Part shown: positions 1 through 9,271 of the stretch, piece after piece
Numbering within the stretch: position 1 is the stretch's first letter
Layout of the letters: each line of letters opens with the position of its first letter
DNA from: Mycoplasmataceae bacterium UBA3729
GTDB taxonomy: Bacteria; Bacillota_I; Bacilli_A; Mycoplasmatales; Mycoplasmoidaceae
DNA length: 29,518 nucleotides
NCBI GenBank assembly: GCA_002372615.1
Contig: DFHG01000006.1
Span: 1 to 29,518 of the forward strand
Direction of reading: 5' to 3'
Notes under the pieces: generated by a model
Told to the model about the DNA's origin: nothing
Database searches by the model: none
What the model saw: only the letters and a program-made list of their open reading frames with translations
Made by a program: the position numbers and the translations under genes

Positions 1-2
1 AT

Positions 3-116
3 GCGCTTGCTATTGTTGTATTTGCAATTAATGCGCTTGAAGCTAGAAGAAATATTTTAATTTTTTTATTCATAATGCTAATTACTTTTATATCACTAAT
101 ATATTATACTTTATAA
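3..116 (+). CDS. C-terminal end of a membrane protein (5' end outside window)
   Basis: An open frame enters at base 3 and ends at TAA 114-116, giving 37 residues. They are strongly hydrophobic with a central Ala-Arg-Arg-Asn break (ending LIFLFIMLITFISLIYYTL), which suggests two closing transmembrane segments joined by a short positively charged loop. No family is recognisable from so short a piece. It converges with the minus-strand membrane protein that stops at 238. The spacer (117-237) is A/T-rich and I see no strong terminator hairpin in it. The frame is favoured only because the other two frames stop earlier or give less coherent protein. Confidence 0.45.
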   Translation, partial: ALAIVVFAINALEARRNILIFLFIMLITFISLIYYTL

Positions 117-237
117 TATTAGATTACATATATACATGTATGTATAAAATATGTGCAAAATTATTTAAATTTTAGCTAATTTATTATTTTAAAATGATGA
201 CAACTTAAAAAAATAATAATTCTCAAAATATAAAAAA

Positions 238-2067
238 TTATATTTTGTGGAAAGCAGCAATGAAGATAGTAACTGCAGAAATAACACTAGCTAATATTAT
301 AGTAATTGATTTTGCAAGTGCTTGTTTATTTTGAGCAAATTGAACTTTATATTTAATTAAAAAATAATAAACAATGCCAAAAAATATTACTATTGCAGCT
401 TCAATACCAGCCACTACAGTTCATACTATTCATCCAGTTTGAGAAGAATCTTTAACATATTCTTTAACAATATCATTATCTTTTTTAGCATTTAAAAGAT
501 TTTCATAATCTTTTTGTGATTGAGTTTTTTTAGCTTCATCAGATTCATTGTTTTTATATGTACAATAATAATTTTTTAAATTTCTTTTACCATCTTCACT
601 TAAACTATCAAAGATTTCTGAACTTGGTTTTCCTTCAGATGTATAAAAATATTTATTGTTATTTTTAATATTAATTCCAAATTCACTTTCGTGACTAATT
701 CCAATTAATGCATTTTCTAATCTAGGATTATTTTCGTAAAAATAATGAGTAACCACTGATACTAAAGCAACTGAAGGAGACATAAATGTAATGAATAACA
801 ATATGGAAACAATAGCTGTTTTTACAGTTTGATCAATTTGAATTGATCATGAATCATAAATCATAACAATAAACAAAAATGCAAGAAATGTAGTAGCAAT
901 AGACATCATAATATATGTAGCAGTTCTTAAATTGTCTACTGTATTAGCCAATGATTTAGCATCTTCTACTGCATCATTTATATTTTTAAATATTCCACTA
1001 GCTTCATCATAATGACTTTTTATATTTTCTCATAAAAGAGTTGATGTATGTTTTGTAACTGTTGAATCTTTATTAATTGCTTTGTAAATTATATTGTCAA
1101 AATTATCATCATTAAATATTCACTCTGAATTAGCATATTTGAAATTAAAGTTATTAACTAATATTTCATTATCATTTTCAACATAATCTAAACTAAAATC
1201 AGTGTTTTTAACCAATTTAATAGCTTTTTGTTCTTGATCTGGTAATTGATCAATATCATCTACATCAACTTTACTAATTAAATCAAAAAGCAAATAACCA
1301 TTAATCATCATTCCACTATCTGCTAATCCTGATTTATTTAATTTACCTTCATTATTAGGTGCTTGAGTTCAGAAATTATCAATTCCATATTTCTTGTCAT
1401 TGCTTCATGCAAATTTAAAGTCATCACTATTAAAATAAACATCATTAATTTGTGCATTTTCAAAATTTTTAGTTATTGGTAATCGATAACTCATACAATC
1501 TCTTTCACCATTACTTTCATTAATATCAAATACTGATATATTTTCATTTTTATATATATTTGAATCTTTAAATTTAGTTGAATGGACTGTATATTTTGCA
1601 ATATTATTGTTATTAAAATATTTATTTTCTACAAGTGTGTAGTCAATATTAATCGAATAATCATTTTCATATGGATTACTTTCCATGGAATACATAATAG
1701 GTTTTAATGTATATCCTGGAATTATGTCATTAGTAAAATCTTTATGTAATGATGTACCACTAACTTTTAATGGACCAGACTTTGATGAAATAATAAAAAT
1801 ATTATTAAAATCTTTCAATTCTATTTCTTTATTGCCTTCACCATATTTTGCATAAAGATTATCTCAATAATATTGTTGATTTAAATTATCTTTTATATTA
1901 ATTTGGTACTCATTTAAAAAATCTTTTAATTGTTGTTGTGCAATAATAACATCAAGTTCATCACAAATCCCACCAAAACATTTAACCAATTCCATTTTGA
2001 ACATATAGAATAATAGCAACGTTATCATTGCTACCAATATTTTTAATAGCTTCATCTTTAAGTTCAT
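238..2067 (-). CDS. Large surface/membrane protein, probably the 3' part of a frameshifted lipoprotein gene
   Basis: Read with TGA as Trp, one frame is open from about 2067 to TAA 238-240 (about 609 residues). The first ~370 residues are hydrophilic and Asn/Asp/Lys-rich, as in an extracellular domain. Four hydrophobic segments follow at roughly residues 378-405, 413-442, 548-574 and 584-609, with a ~105-residue hydrophilic loop between the second and third. There is no convincing ribosome-binding site before the ATG at 2067. The frame overlaps the upstream lipoprotein ORF by 86 bp. The likeliest reading is that both ORFs were one protein (signal peptide, lipidated Cys, long ectodomain, four C-terminal helices) now separated by a +1 shift. 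An independently translated gene is the alternative. The family is not recognised. Confidence 0.6.
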
Positions 2068-2593
2068 CAAATTGACTATCAGCTTTTTCTATTATTTCAA
2101 TAGCTTTATTATTATCAACCTTATATGAATCAATATATACAAATAATGAACTTAACATTGATGCTTTAATATTAGCTAATTCATCATTTAAATTAATATT
2201 TGTTACTCTAGATAATTTAATTCCATAATTACAATCAGCAAATTCTTTTAAAGCATTTGTTTTAACTGTATAACTTAAAGATTTGTTATTTTCACTAAAT
2301 AAATTAGCATGAAAAGAATTTAATTTAGATTTAAAACTTAATAAATTTGATTGGTATTCTTCTTCAGATATAGAACCTTCATATTTACTCATATTTTGTT
2401 GAGTTTCATATAAATCTCTAAAATCACTTTCCATACGATTGTATGTTGCCATATTAATACCATATAGTTTGTCAAAATTACCAATATCATTAATTGTATC
2501 TTTAAAAGAACATGAAGTTAATGCACTTGCTACTGAAGCATTTGCAATTAAAGCACTTGATATTCAAAATAATGTTTTCAACTTTTTGTTCAT
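1982..2593 (-). CDS. Lipoprotein, N-terminal part of the same locus
   Basis: A 203-residue ORF starts at ATG 2593 and stops at TAA 1982-1984; an early TGA (residue 10) reads as Trp. It begins MNKKLKTLFWISSALIANAS, a basic n-region plus hydrophobic core, followed by a lipobox (ALTSC) with the lipidated cysteine at residue 28, so the product should be exported and membrane-anchored. The rest is hydrophilic and helical-looking (Asn, Ser, Glu, Lys). It ends abruptly (..NGIG) while the adjacent frame continues as similar hydrophilic protein. That supports a frameshift near 1985-2065 rather than a natural stop. The start is preceded by a 17-bp tandem duplication and only weak purine-rich sequence. 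Confidence 0.7.
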
Positions 2594-2625
2594 ATTTGCT
2601 TGTTTCTTATATTTGCTTGTTTCTT
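2592..2625. repeat. 17-bp perfect tandem duplication over the lipoprotein start
   Basis: Two exact, adjacent copies of atatttgcttgtttctt lie at 2592-2608 and 2609-2625. On the minus strand the copy nearest the gene ends in ATAT followed by G, so it supplies the AT of the ATG start codon. The outer copy therefore duplicates the translation-initiation region without its start codon. Copy-number change would alter the 5' UTR spacing in 17-nt steps. Confidence 0.9.
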
Positions 2626-2649
2626 ATACTTATTTTTTATATATAAATT

Positions 2650-2655
2650 ATTATA
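2650..2655 (-). promoter_or_regulatory. Candidate -10 box for the lipoprotein gene
   Basis: The minus strand carries TATAAT at 2655-2650, about 57 bases before the ATG at 2593. No good -35 hexamer lies 16-19 bases upstream; the nearest TTGACC (2707-2702) is too far. In mollicutes the -10 often dominates, so the assignment is plausible but weak in such A/T-rich DNA. The rest of 2626-2910 shows no gene. Confidence 0.3.
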
Positions 2656-2910
2656 TATTAGTTATTAAAGTACTTATTATTTAATGAATAGACATACTTA
2701 TGGTCAAATATACCCCCTGAAATGCCCATATAAATGAAAAAAACACTTTAAGCTCTTTAATTTGAAAATAAAACAAAATATAAATAAAGAATTAATGAGA
2801 TTTGTTGGGTAGAAAAATAAAAAACAATGTTAATATATTAACATTATATATTGGTTATACTAATAGATAAATTATTTCATCAACTACTAGTTACTAAATC
2901 CAAATTCAAT

Positions 2911-2955
2911 AACAAAAAAATAAACACAAATACAATAATTTGATTGTGTTTATTT
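2911..2955 (-). terminator. Rho-independent terminator of the ribosomal superoperon
   Basis: Perfect 12-bp arms aaataaacacaa (2918-2929) and ttgtgtttattt (2944-2955) enclose a 14-base loop. Reading the minus strand, the hairpin is followed directly by a run of seven T (2920-2914). It starts about 42 bases after the rplQ stop codon, exactly where the operon should end, and no gene on either strand crosses it. Confidence 0.88.
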
Positions 2956-2996
2956 AAATAGTTAATTGATGATTAGCAATATTATAACTTAGATCT

Positions 2997-3353
2997 CTAT
3001 ACTAATTGTAATATAGCTGTTGTGGTATTATCGCCTTTTTGTTCATCAAATCTAACAACTCGAGTATAACCACCATTACGTTTTTCATATTTTTTCGCAA
3101 TAGTGTGAACTTTTTTAACTAGTTGATCAACATTCATAGTTTTAGTATCTTTAAGAATACTACGTATTTTACGATCAGCAACTAAAGTGTTCTTTTTAGC
3201 TAAACTAATTAAATTATCAACATGCTTTTGTGTTTCTTTAGCTTTAGTAATTGTAGTTTTAATTTGATTATAAGCAATAACATCAGATACTTGTTGTTTA
3301 ATAACCATTTGTCTTCAAGAAGAAGTTTTACCTTTTTTATTTATATAAGACAT
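2997..3353 (-). CDS. rplQ: 50S ribosomal protein L17
   Basis: 118 residues, the usual length for bacterial L17, a large-subunit protein near the exit tunnel. It starts MSYINKKGKTSSWRQM and ends GGYTRVVR..TTTAILQLV, matching the family pattern (conserved GGYTR and a C-terminal beta strand). Residue 13 (Trp) is encoded by TGA, so under the standard code the gene would appear to start at an internal Met. It lies last in the operon, directly after rpoA as in most bacteria, with GAGG of the rpoA end acting as ribosome-binding site. A strong terminator follows. Confidence 0.96.
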
Positions 3354-3359
3354 AATAAT

Positions 3360-4397
3360 TTATTCCTCAATGTTTTCTTCTTCATTTAATTCTTCATCAT
3401 TAGCATCATTTGAAGATTCTTGTTTAAATGATAAACCATATTCAACAAGTTTCTTCTGAATTTCACGTAATGATTTTTTACCTAAATTTTTAATATGTTC
3501 TACTTGATCTTTTGTTTTATCAGTTAATTGTTGAATAGTTTGAATTCCAGCACGTTTTAAACAGTTAAAACTTCGTACAGATAAATTCATATCTTCAATT
3601 TGAATTGATAAAGTTTGTGATTTTTTAGCAGCAACTTCTTCTTCAATCAATTTAAGTTCACTAATTTTTTCATTAATAGCAATTAATGGTTGCAAGTATT
3701 CAGATAAAATTTTTGCGGCATAAGCAAATGCATCTGAAGGACTAATAGAACCATTAGTTGATAAATCAAATATTAATTTATCACCAAGTTTAGTTTTAGA
3801 TAATTTAATTTCATCAACTGTATATGATACTCGCACAATAGGAGAAAAATTTGCATCAATAGCAATTACATTTAATGTATTAACTTTTTCTCTATTTTCA
3901 GTAAAAGGAGTAAATCCACGATCACGAGTTGCATATAATTTTAAATCAAGCTTTGCAGTAGAAGAAGTCAATTCACATATATATAAATCTTTGTTAATGA
4001 TTTCAAAACCTACTGGTAATTTAATATCACTTGCATGCACTACTGTTTTCCCAGAAGCTGTAACTTCCATAACAGGTCAATTTTCAATATTAAATTTAGC
4101 TAGGTCTTCATCACTATAAGCATTTTCATCAATTTTAATTACTAAACCTTTTAGGTTTAAAATAATTTGAACAATATCTTCTTTAATGCCTTCAATAGCT
4201 TGGAACTCATGGGTTGCATCATTAATTTTAATTGCGAATAATGATGAACCAGGGATATCAAATAATAAAGTACGTCTTAAAGCATTACCTAATGTATTTC
4301 CCATTCCTCTTTCTAGAGAAGAAATTTCAATTCGTGCTTGTTGATTATTTTTTTCATCAATCTTTGGATTTAAGTTATATTTTAAAAATTTTTTCAT
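3360..4397 (-). CDS. rpoA: DNA-directed RNA polymerase alpha subunit
   Basis: 345 residues. The N-terminal domain (about 1-235) has the hallmark LERGMGNTLGNALRRTLL dimerisation segment, which nucleates RNA polymerase assembly. The C-terminal domain (about 265-320) has the helix-hairpin-helix pattern LSVRSFNCLKRAGI..LGKKSLREI, used for contacts with UP elements and activators. An acidic tail (DANDEELNEEENIEE) follows. An in-frame TGA at 4077-4079 encodes Trp in NWPV. Under the standard code the gene would be split in two, but the two parts together match the full family. It sits between rpsK and rplQ, the conserved alpha-operon position. Confidence 0.97.
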
Positions 4398-4415
4398 TTT
4401 TATTGCCTCTCTTAA

Positions 4416-4838
4416 CTATCTTGGTTTTTTTGGTGGTTTACAACCATTATGCGGTAATGGTGTTACATCATTTAATTCCGTAATTGCTAATCCTGCCGCT
4501 GCTAAACTTCGAATTGCAGTTTCTTTACCTTGACCAGTACCATTAACATAAACTTTAACTGATTTTAATCCTAATGCCATAGCTGCTTTTGCTGCATGTG
4601 TTGCGGCTAATCCTGCAGCATATGGAGTAGATTTCTTTGCTCCCTTATAACCAATTGTACCAGCTGAAGATCATGTAATTGCATCACCTTTAGTTGTTGT
4701 AATAGTTACTATTGTGTTATTAATGGTTGAATGAATATGTGCTGCACCATTAACATCAACAAGTTTACGTTTTTTCCTAATTTTTTTAGTAACATTTGAA
4801 GATTTAGATTTAGTTGTTTCTTTTTTAACTTCTGCCAT
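4416..4838 (-). CDS. rpsK: 30S ribosomal protein S11
   Basis: 140 residues, ATG at 4838 and TAG at 4416-4418. The basic N-terminal segment (KKIRKKRKL) is followed by the S11 core: HIHSTINNTIVTITT, ITWSSAGTIGYKGAKKSTPY and the end NGCKPPKKPR. S11 is in the platform of the small subunit, near the mRNA exit path. Trp in ITWSSAG is TGA. A Shine-Dalgarno (AGGAGTA) precedes the start, just after the rpsM stop. The N-terminus is a little longer than in E. coli (129 residues), with Lys/Ser-rich extra sequence. Confidence 0.96.
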
Positions 4839-4850
4839 ATTACTCCTTTA

Positions 4851-5225
4851 CTACTTAGTTTCTTGTTTTTTATTAGCAATTGTTTTTCTTGGACCCTTAC
4901 GAGTTCTTGCATTAGATTTTGTACGTTGACCTCTTACAGGTAAACTTTTACGATGTCTAATACCACGGTAGCAATTGATTTCTTGCAATCTTTTAATATT
5001 CATTGCTACATCTCTTCGTAAATCACCTTCTAATGTGTACTTAATCCCTACTTCTCTAATTGCTACTAACTCATTTTCACTTAATTCACTAGTCTTTTTT
5101 TCAGGATCTATTTTAGCTTTTTTGCATATTTCTAAAGCAAGTGAATCACCTATACCATAAATATAAGTTAAAGATACTTTAATTTTTTTATTGTTAGGAA
5201 TATCAACACCTAATATACGTGCCAT
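4851..5225 (-). CDS. rpsM: 30S ribosomal protein S13
   Basis: 124 residues, normal length. MARILGVDIPNNKKIKVSLT and the helix-two-turn-helix YIYGIG are typical, as is the basic C-terminus (RGIRHRKSLPVRGQRTKSNA, then RKGPRKT), which reaches tRNA in the P site. S13 forms an intersubunit bridge at the head of the 30S subunit. The gene lies between rpmJ and rpsK; the spacing to rpsK is 12 bp, so co-translation is likely. No TGA codons interrupt it. Confidence 0.97.
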   Translation of the reverse strand: MARILGVDIPNNKKIKVSLTYIYGIGDSLALEICKKAKIDPEKKTSELSENELVAIREVGIKYTLEGDLRRDVAMNIKRLQEINCYRGIRHRKSLPVRGQRTKSNARTRKGPRKTIANKKQETK

Positions 5226-5231
5226 TTATAA

Positions 5232-5345
5232 TTAACCTTGACGTTGTTTATGTTTAGGATTTTTACAAATCACCATAACAACTCCCTTTCTCTTAATAAT
5301 TTTACAATCTTTACAGATTGGTTTCACTGATGCTCTTACTTTCAT
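5232..5345 (-). CDS. rpmJ: 50S ribosomal protein L36
   Basis: 37 residues: MKVRASVKPICKDCKIIKRK, then GVVMVICKNPKHKQRQG. It is the smallest ribosomal protein and the length is exact. The zinc ligands of the C-type L36 are visible: Cys-x2-Cys, a later Cys, and His (CKDC, C27, H33). Position infA-rpmJ-rpsM is the standard order. It is easily missed because of its size. The start at ATG 5345 is the only one giving the family N-terminus; the ribosome-binding site is weak. Confidence 0.96.
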   Translation of the reverse strand: MKVRASVKPICKDCKIIKRKGVVMVICKNPKHKQRQG

Positions 5346-5371
5346 ATACTGACTTTTACTTAATAAATATG

Positions 5372-5587
5372 TTATTTTCCTCGGTAAATTATTCTACCAC
5401 ATGTTAAGTCATAAGGACTCAACTCAACAGTTACTGTATCACCTTGTAAAATCTGAATTTTATGAAGACGCATTTTACCAGATATGTGGGCAGTTATATC
5501 AACATTATTATTTAATTTAACCTTGTAAGTATTACTATTTATGATATCGGTAACAACCCCATCAATTTGAATATTATCATTTGCCAT
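5372..5587 (-). CDS. infA: Translation initiation factor IF-1
   Basis: 71 residues, a single OB-fold (S1-like) domain. IDGVVTDIINSNTYKVKLNN, HISGKMRLHKIQILQGDTV and the end ELSPYDLTCGRIIYR match IF-1 along the full length. It binds the 30S A site and works with IF-2 and IF-3 in initiation. A strong purine-rich ribosome-binding site (GGAAGG) lies about 25 bases upstream, with a further AT-rich spacer before the ATG. It sits between map and rpmJ as in most Firmicutes-related genomes. Confidence 0.96.
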   Translation of the reverse strand: MANDNIQIDGVVTDIINSNTYKVKLNNNVDITAHISGKMRLHKIQILQGDTVTVELSPYDLTCGRIIYRGK

Positions 5588-5637
5588 ATTTATTAATAAT
5601 TTTATTACTCACCTTCCTTCTCTAAAAATATATGTAT

Positions 5638-6423
5638 TTAATATTTTAGCAAAATATCTTGATTTTCATCAAGTGTTTTTGTTAAAATCTCATAACCATC
5701 ATTTGTCACTAAAACCATATGTTCATAATGACATGTTAATTTATGGTTTTTGCTACTTACTGTCCAATTATTGTTGTAATTAATCTCATAAGCATGTGAT
5801 TTGGTCATAAGCATAGGTTCAATACAAATAACCATATTTGGTACTAAACTAACTCCAGTATTGGGTAAACCTATATTTGGAATTAAGGGATCTTCATGAG
5901 CTTTATTACCACATCCATGACCAGCAAAATTTCTAATCACTTCATATCCATAAGATTTAGCTACTTCATAAGTTTTAGCAGCAATATCACCAACATGTAT
6001 ACCTGGTTTAATAATTTTAATTGATTCCATTAAACTAGCATATGTTGCTTTTAAAATATCACATGCTTGTTGATTATCACTTGGTGAAACAATAATAGTA
6101 AAAGCTGCATCTGCTACATGGTCATGATAAGTGATACCAATATCAAAAGTAACTAAATCATTAGAACATAACTTATATTCATCACCAATACCGTGAATTA
6201 ATTGATCATTAACACTAATACAAATGTATCCTGGGAAATCATAAAGTTTATGAAAAGTACATTTAGCGCCTAGTGATTCAATTATTTCTTTAGCTTTTAA
6301 ATCTAATTCATGAGTAGAAATACCAACTCTTACATATTTAACTAATTCATGACGAACTTTTTTTCAAATCTCACATGCTTTTCTAATGTATTTTAAGTCT
6401 TCTTCAGTTTTTAAATAAATCAT
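5638..6423 (-). CDS. map: Methionine aminopeptidase, type I
   Basis: 261 residues, the compact type I length. It removes the initiator Met from nascent proteins in the cytosol. All five metal ligands are in register with the family: D94 (FDIG), D105 (HVADAAF), H169 (AGHGCG), E202 (CIEPM) and E234 (HYEHM); H77 (LIHGIG) corresponds to the substrate-binding His. Full length requires the start at ATG 6423, which overlaps the adk TAA in a TAATG junction, so translation is probably coupled. The C-terminus is slightly longer than in E. coli. Gene order adk-map-infA is conserved in Gram-positive-related bacteria. Confidence 0.96.
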
Positions 6424-7070
6424 TATTTTTCAATTAATTTTTTAATATCTCCAAAAACATGATTAGATTTATTATCAGCAAAAACATTCACTAATTTATT
6501 TTTAGCTTCATAAAAAGTAATTAATGGTTTAGTTAATTCGTTATAAACTTTTAATCTTGTGATTATTGTTTCTTTATTGTCATCTTTACGAGAAACTAAA
6601 GGTGTATTACATTTATCACAAAAGCCTTCATGCAAAGGTTTTTTAAAAAAAGTGTTATAAATCATATCACAATTAGGACAAAAAACTCTTCCAGTAATTC
6701 GTTTAATTAAATCATCTTGATCAATATTAATACATATTACTAAATCAATATCACAAATTTTAGCTAAGAATTTTGCTTGATTAGTTGTTCTTGGATAACC
6801 ATCTAAAATAAAAGGTTGATGAGTATCAAGTGCTTTTTTAATATAAGTTGCTATCATTTCATTAGTTGTATCATCATCAATTAATTTGCCTGAAGACATT
6901 AAATTTTTTATTTTAATTGATAATTCACTTTCACCAGAACTAAATTCACGAAACATTTGCCCAGTAGAATAATGTAAATAACCTAATTCTTCAGCTAATT
7001 TAGCAGCAACTGTACCTTTTCCACTTCCAGGTGCACCTAGAAGAATAATGTTTGGTAATTTTTTATTCAT
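6423..7070 (-). CDS. adk: Adenylate kinase
   Basis: 215 residues. It interconverts ATP + AMP and 2 ADP. The P-loop GAPGSGKGT is at residues 12-20, the AMP-binding site STGQMFR follows, and FILDGYPRT is the conserved NMP-domain motif. The LID domain has RITGRVFCPNC..FCDKC, a complete four-cysteine zinc site typical of Gram-positive-type adenylate kinases. It lies 3 bases after secY and ends in a TAATG overlap with map, and belongs to the spc operon. No TGA codons. The ribosome-binding GAGG lies within the end of secY. Confidence 0.97.
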   Translation of the reverse strand: MNKKLPNIILLGAPGSGKGTVAAKLAEELGYLHYSTGQMFREFSSGESELSIKIKNLMSSGKLIDDDTTNEMIATYIKKALDTHQPFILDGYPRTTNQAKFLAKICDIDLVICINIDQDDLIKRITGRVFCPNCDMIYNTFFKKPLHEGFCDKCNTPLVSRKDDNKETIITRLKVYNELTKPLITFYEAKNKLVNVFADNKSNHVFGDIKKLIEK

Positions 7071-7073
7071 AAA

Positions 7074-8786
7074 TTATCACAATTCCTCAATTTTTTTATC
7101 ATCAACTAAATCATAATAACTTGCTTGAATTTTGCTTCGTGTAATTTCATAGCCTGTAGTTGTAGCAGCTGATTGAATTGAGTTCCATATTTCAATTGAA
7201 GCACTTACAGTAATAATAATTCCTGTTCCACCAATAGCAATCCCACTTGGAATAGTAGTTACTTTACTAATAAAGTAAGGTAATGTAGCAATAATTGCTA
7301 AAAATGGTCCACCTACTCAATTAATTCTATTTAACACTTTAGTAATATGTTTACCAGTATCGTCTCCAGATTTAACACCAGGAATAAATTTACCGCTTTT
7401 TTCAAAATTCTCTTGCATTTGAATAGGATTAAGTTGAATATAAGAATAAAAGAAAGTAAAGAGAATAATTAAGAAGAAGTATAAAACAATTCCTAATCAT
7501 GAACTTAAAGAAAAATAAGAATCAATAATTGTTTTACCACTACCTTCTCCCATAAATTGGGCAATGGTACTTGGAATTGTCATCACACTACTTGCAAAAA
7601 TTACAGGAATAACTCCAGCAGAATCCAATTTAATAGGTAAATATGGAAGTGCTTTTACATCACTTGTTAATCCTTGACCTGTTTGTTGAATTGGAATTTT
7701 TCTAATTGAATTATTAATAAATATTACTACAAGAAGAACAAGTATATAAAAGATAATATAAACTAAAACTGCTAAAATTATTGCAATCATTTTTCCATTA
7801 GGAATAGCAGGAATCATACCTTCAATTGAATGATATACAGCATTAAAATTACCAAATAAATTTGCTAAAATACCACAAAGAATGATAACAGTAATTCCAT
7901 TACCTACACCACGTTTAGTAATCATATCACCAAAGAATAAAGCAATGTAAGAACCACCAGTGAATGTAGCCATCAAAGCAATAATTTGTCCAGCATTTAA
8001 ATCAGCAAGCTCAGTACATCCCCAAATACTAAATGTTTGACCAGCGCTTTCAGCATTACTATTTAAGCTTAATATTAATGCAATAGAAGCATAAGATTGA
8101 ACTAAACAGAAAGGTAAAGTTACAATACGAGTGATTACTTCTAATTTTCTCTTACCTCTTTCACCTTGTTTAGATAATCTTGATAATGGAGGAATTAAAT
8201 CACTAGAAAGTAATTGAATAATAATTTGTGCTGTAATATAAGGCCCAACACCAACAGCAAAAAATGACATTCGTGATAAACCACCACCAGCAAGTAAGTT
8301 AAGCATACTTACAAAATCATTTTGGTTATATCCTGCAGGAATTTCTACCCCTGGAAGTGTAATTGTTGAAGCAATATGGAAAATTACAATTAAGAATATT
8401 GTAAAGAAGACACCAATAATTACTTGTTTATTAGTGATGAGACTAACAAACTGCTGTCATATACTTTTTTTACGATTTTTAACAGCTGATAAGAAAGTTT
8501 TATTTTTATTATCATGAGTTGTTTTAGTTTTAATATTAACAAATCTGTTTTTTAAATTAATAATGTTTTGTTTGTATATTTTCTTTAGATTAACTAAATT
8601 TGTTTGATAACGATCAAATATATGAGCTTTTTGTTCTAATGTAATATTTTCTTGATTAATTTGGGAATTATAATCTTCTTTATAATATTGACAAAAATTC
8701 TTATATCAAGTTTTATTGGCTGATTTGGCAGCCTTTAAATTGACATAATTACCATTAACATTAAAATCTTCTGGTTTTTGCATCAT
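7074..8786 (-). CDS. secY: Protein translocase subunit SecY with long N-terminal extension
   Basis: 570 residues, clearly longer than the usual 430-480. The core has all SecY signatures: TM1 from about residue 122, PYITAQIIIQLLSSDLIPPL, the cytosolic loop KQGERGKRKLEVITR, DMITKRGVGNGIT, LPIKLDSAGVIPVIFASS and QENFEKSGKFIPGVKSG. It is the pore of the Sec system for lipoproteins and membrane proteins. Under code 4 the frame runs without a stop from ATG 8786 (MMQKPE) to TAA 7074-7076, with TGA coding for Trp. About 100 extra hydrophilic, Lys/Asn-rich residues precede TM1, and no Met or ribosome-binding site closer to TM1 offers a shorter start. The function of the extension is unknown. Confidence 0.93.
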
Positions 8787-8803
8787 TATCTATAAATTAT
8801 AAT

Positions 8804-9271
8804 TTATTTGTTTATTTTAATTAAAATAATATTTGCTCCATTCTCAGTTAAAAATTTAATCACACTTTTAGTTGCTTTTTCAACTTCAATATTAAGTTTA
8901 GTGATTTTAATATTTTTATAACTGCTAGGACCAATTAATTTAATTGGTAATTTTTCTTTACCAATTAATTTTTTAGCAATTAAAGTTTTACGATTAACAT
9001 CAGTTAACTTACTATTGATAATTTGTTGTAAACTAACAATATATGCTTTATCAGCAAAATTATAATTGCTAAATCCAATTTTAGGAATTTTACGATAGAT
9101 CGGTGTCTGTCCACCTTCAAAACCAATACGAACGTTACCTGATTTACGTGAATGTTGCCCTTTTTGACCACGACTGCATGTTTTACCTAATCCTGAACTA
9201 AAACCACGACCACAAATTCTTCGTTTATGGTTACGACTACCTTTTGTGTAACTTAAATTGTGTAATTCCAT
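8804..9271 (-). CDS. rplO: 50S ribosomal protein L15
   Basis: 155 residues. MELHNLSYTKGSRNHKRRIC, RGFSSGLGKTCSRGQKGQHSR and GFEGGQTPIYRKIPKIGF are the glycine/arginine-rich N-terminal L15 signature; the C-terminal globular part is intact. It contributes to late 50S assembly. The ATG at 9271 overlaps the rpsE stop (TAATG), with AAAGGAG inside the rpsE end as Shine-Dalgarno. rpmD (L30), which lies between rpsE and rplO in many bacteria, is absent, as in many mollicutes. Confidence 0.97.
   Translation of the reverse strand: MELHNLSYTKGSRNHKRRICGRGFSSGLGKTCSRGQKGQHSRKSGNVRIGFEGGQTPIYRKIPKIGFSNYNFADKAYIVSLQQIINSKLTDVNRKTLIAKKLIGKEKLPIKLIGPSSYKNIKITKLNIEVEKATKSVIKFLTENGANIILIKINK

Noticed and set aside
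2707..2720. C-run (ccccc) upstream of the lipoprotein as a phase-variable homopolymer
   Set aside because: Only five bases long; too short for frequent slippage.
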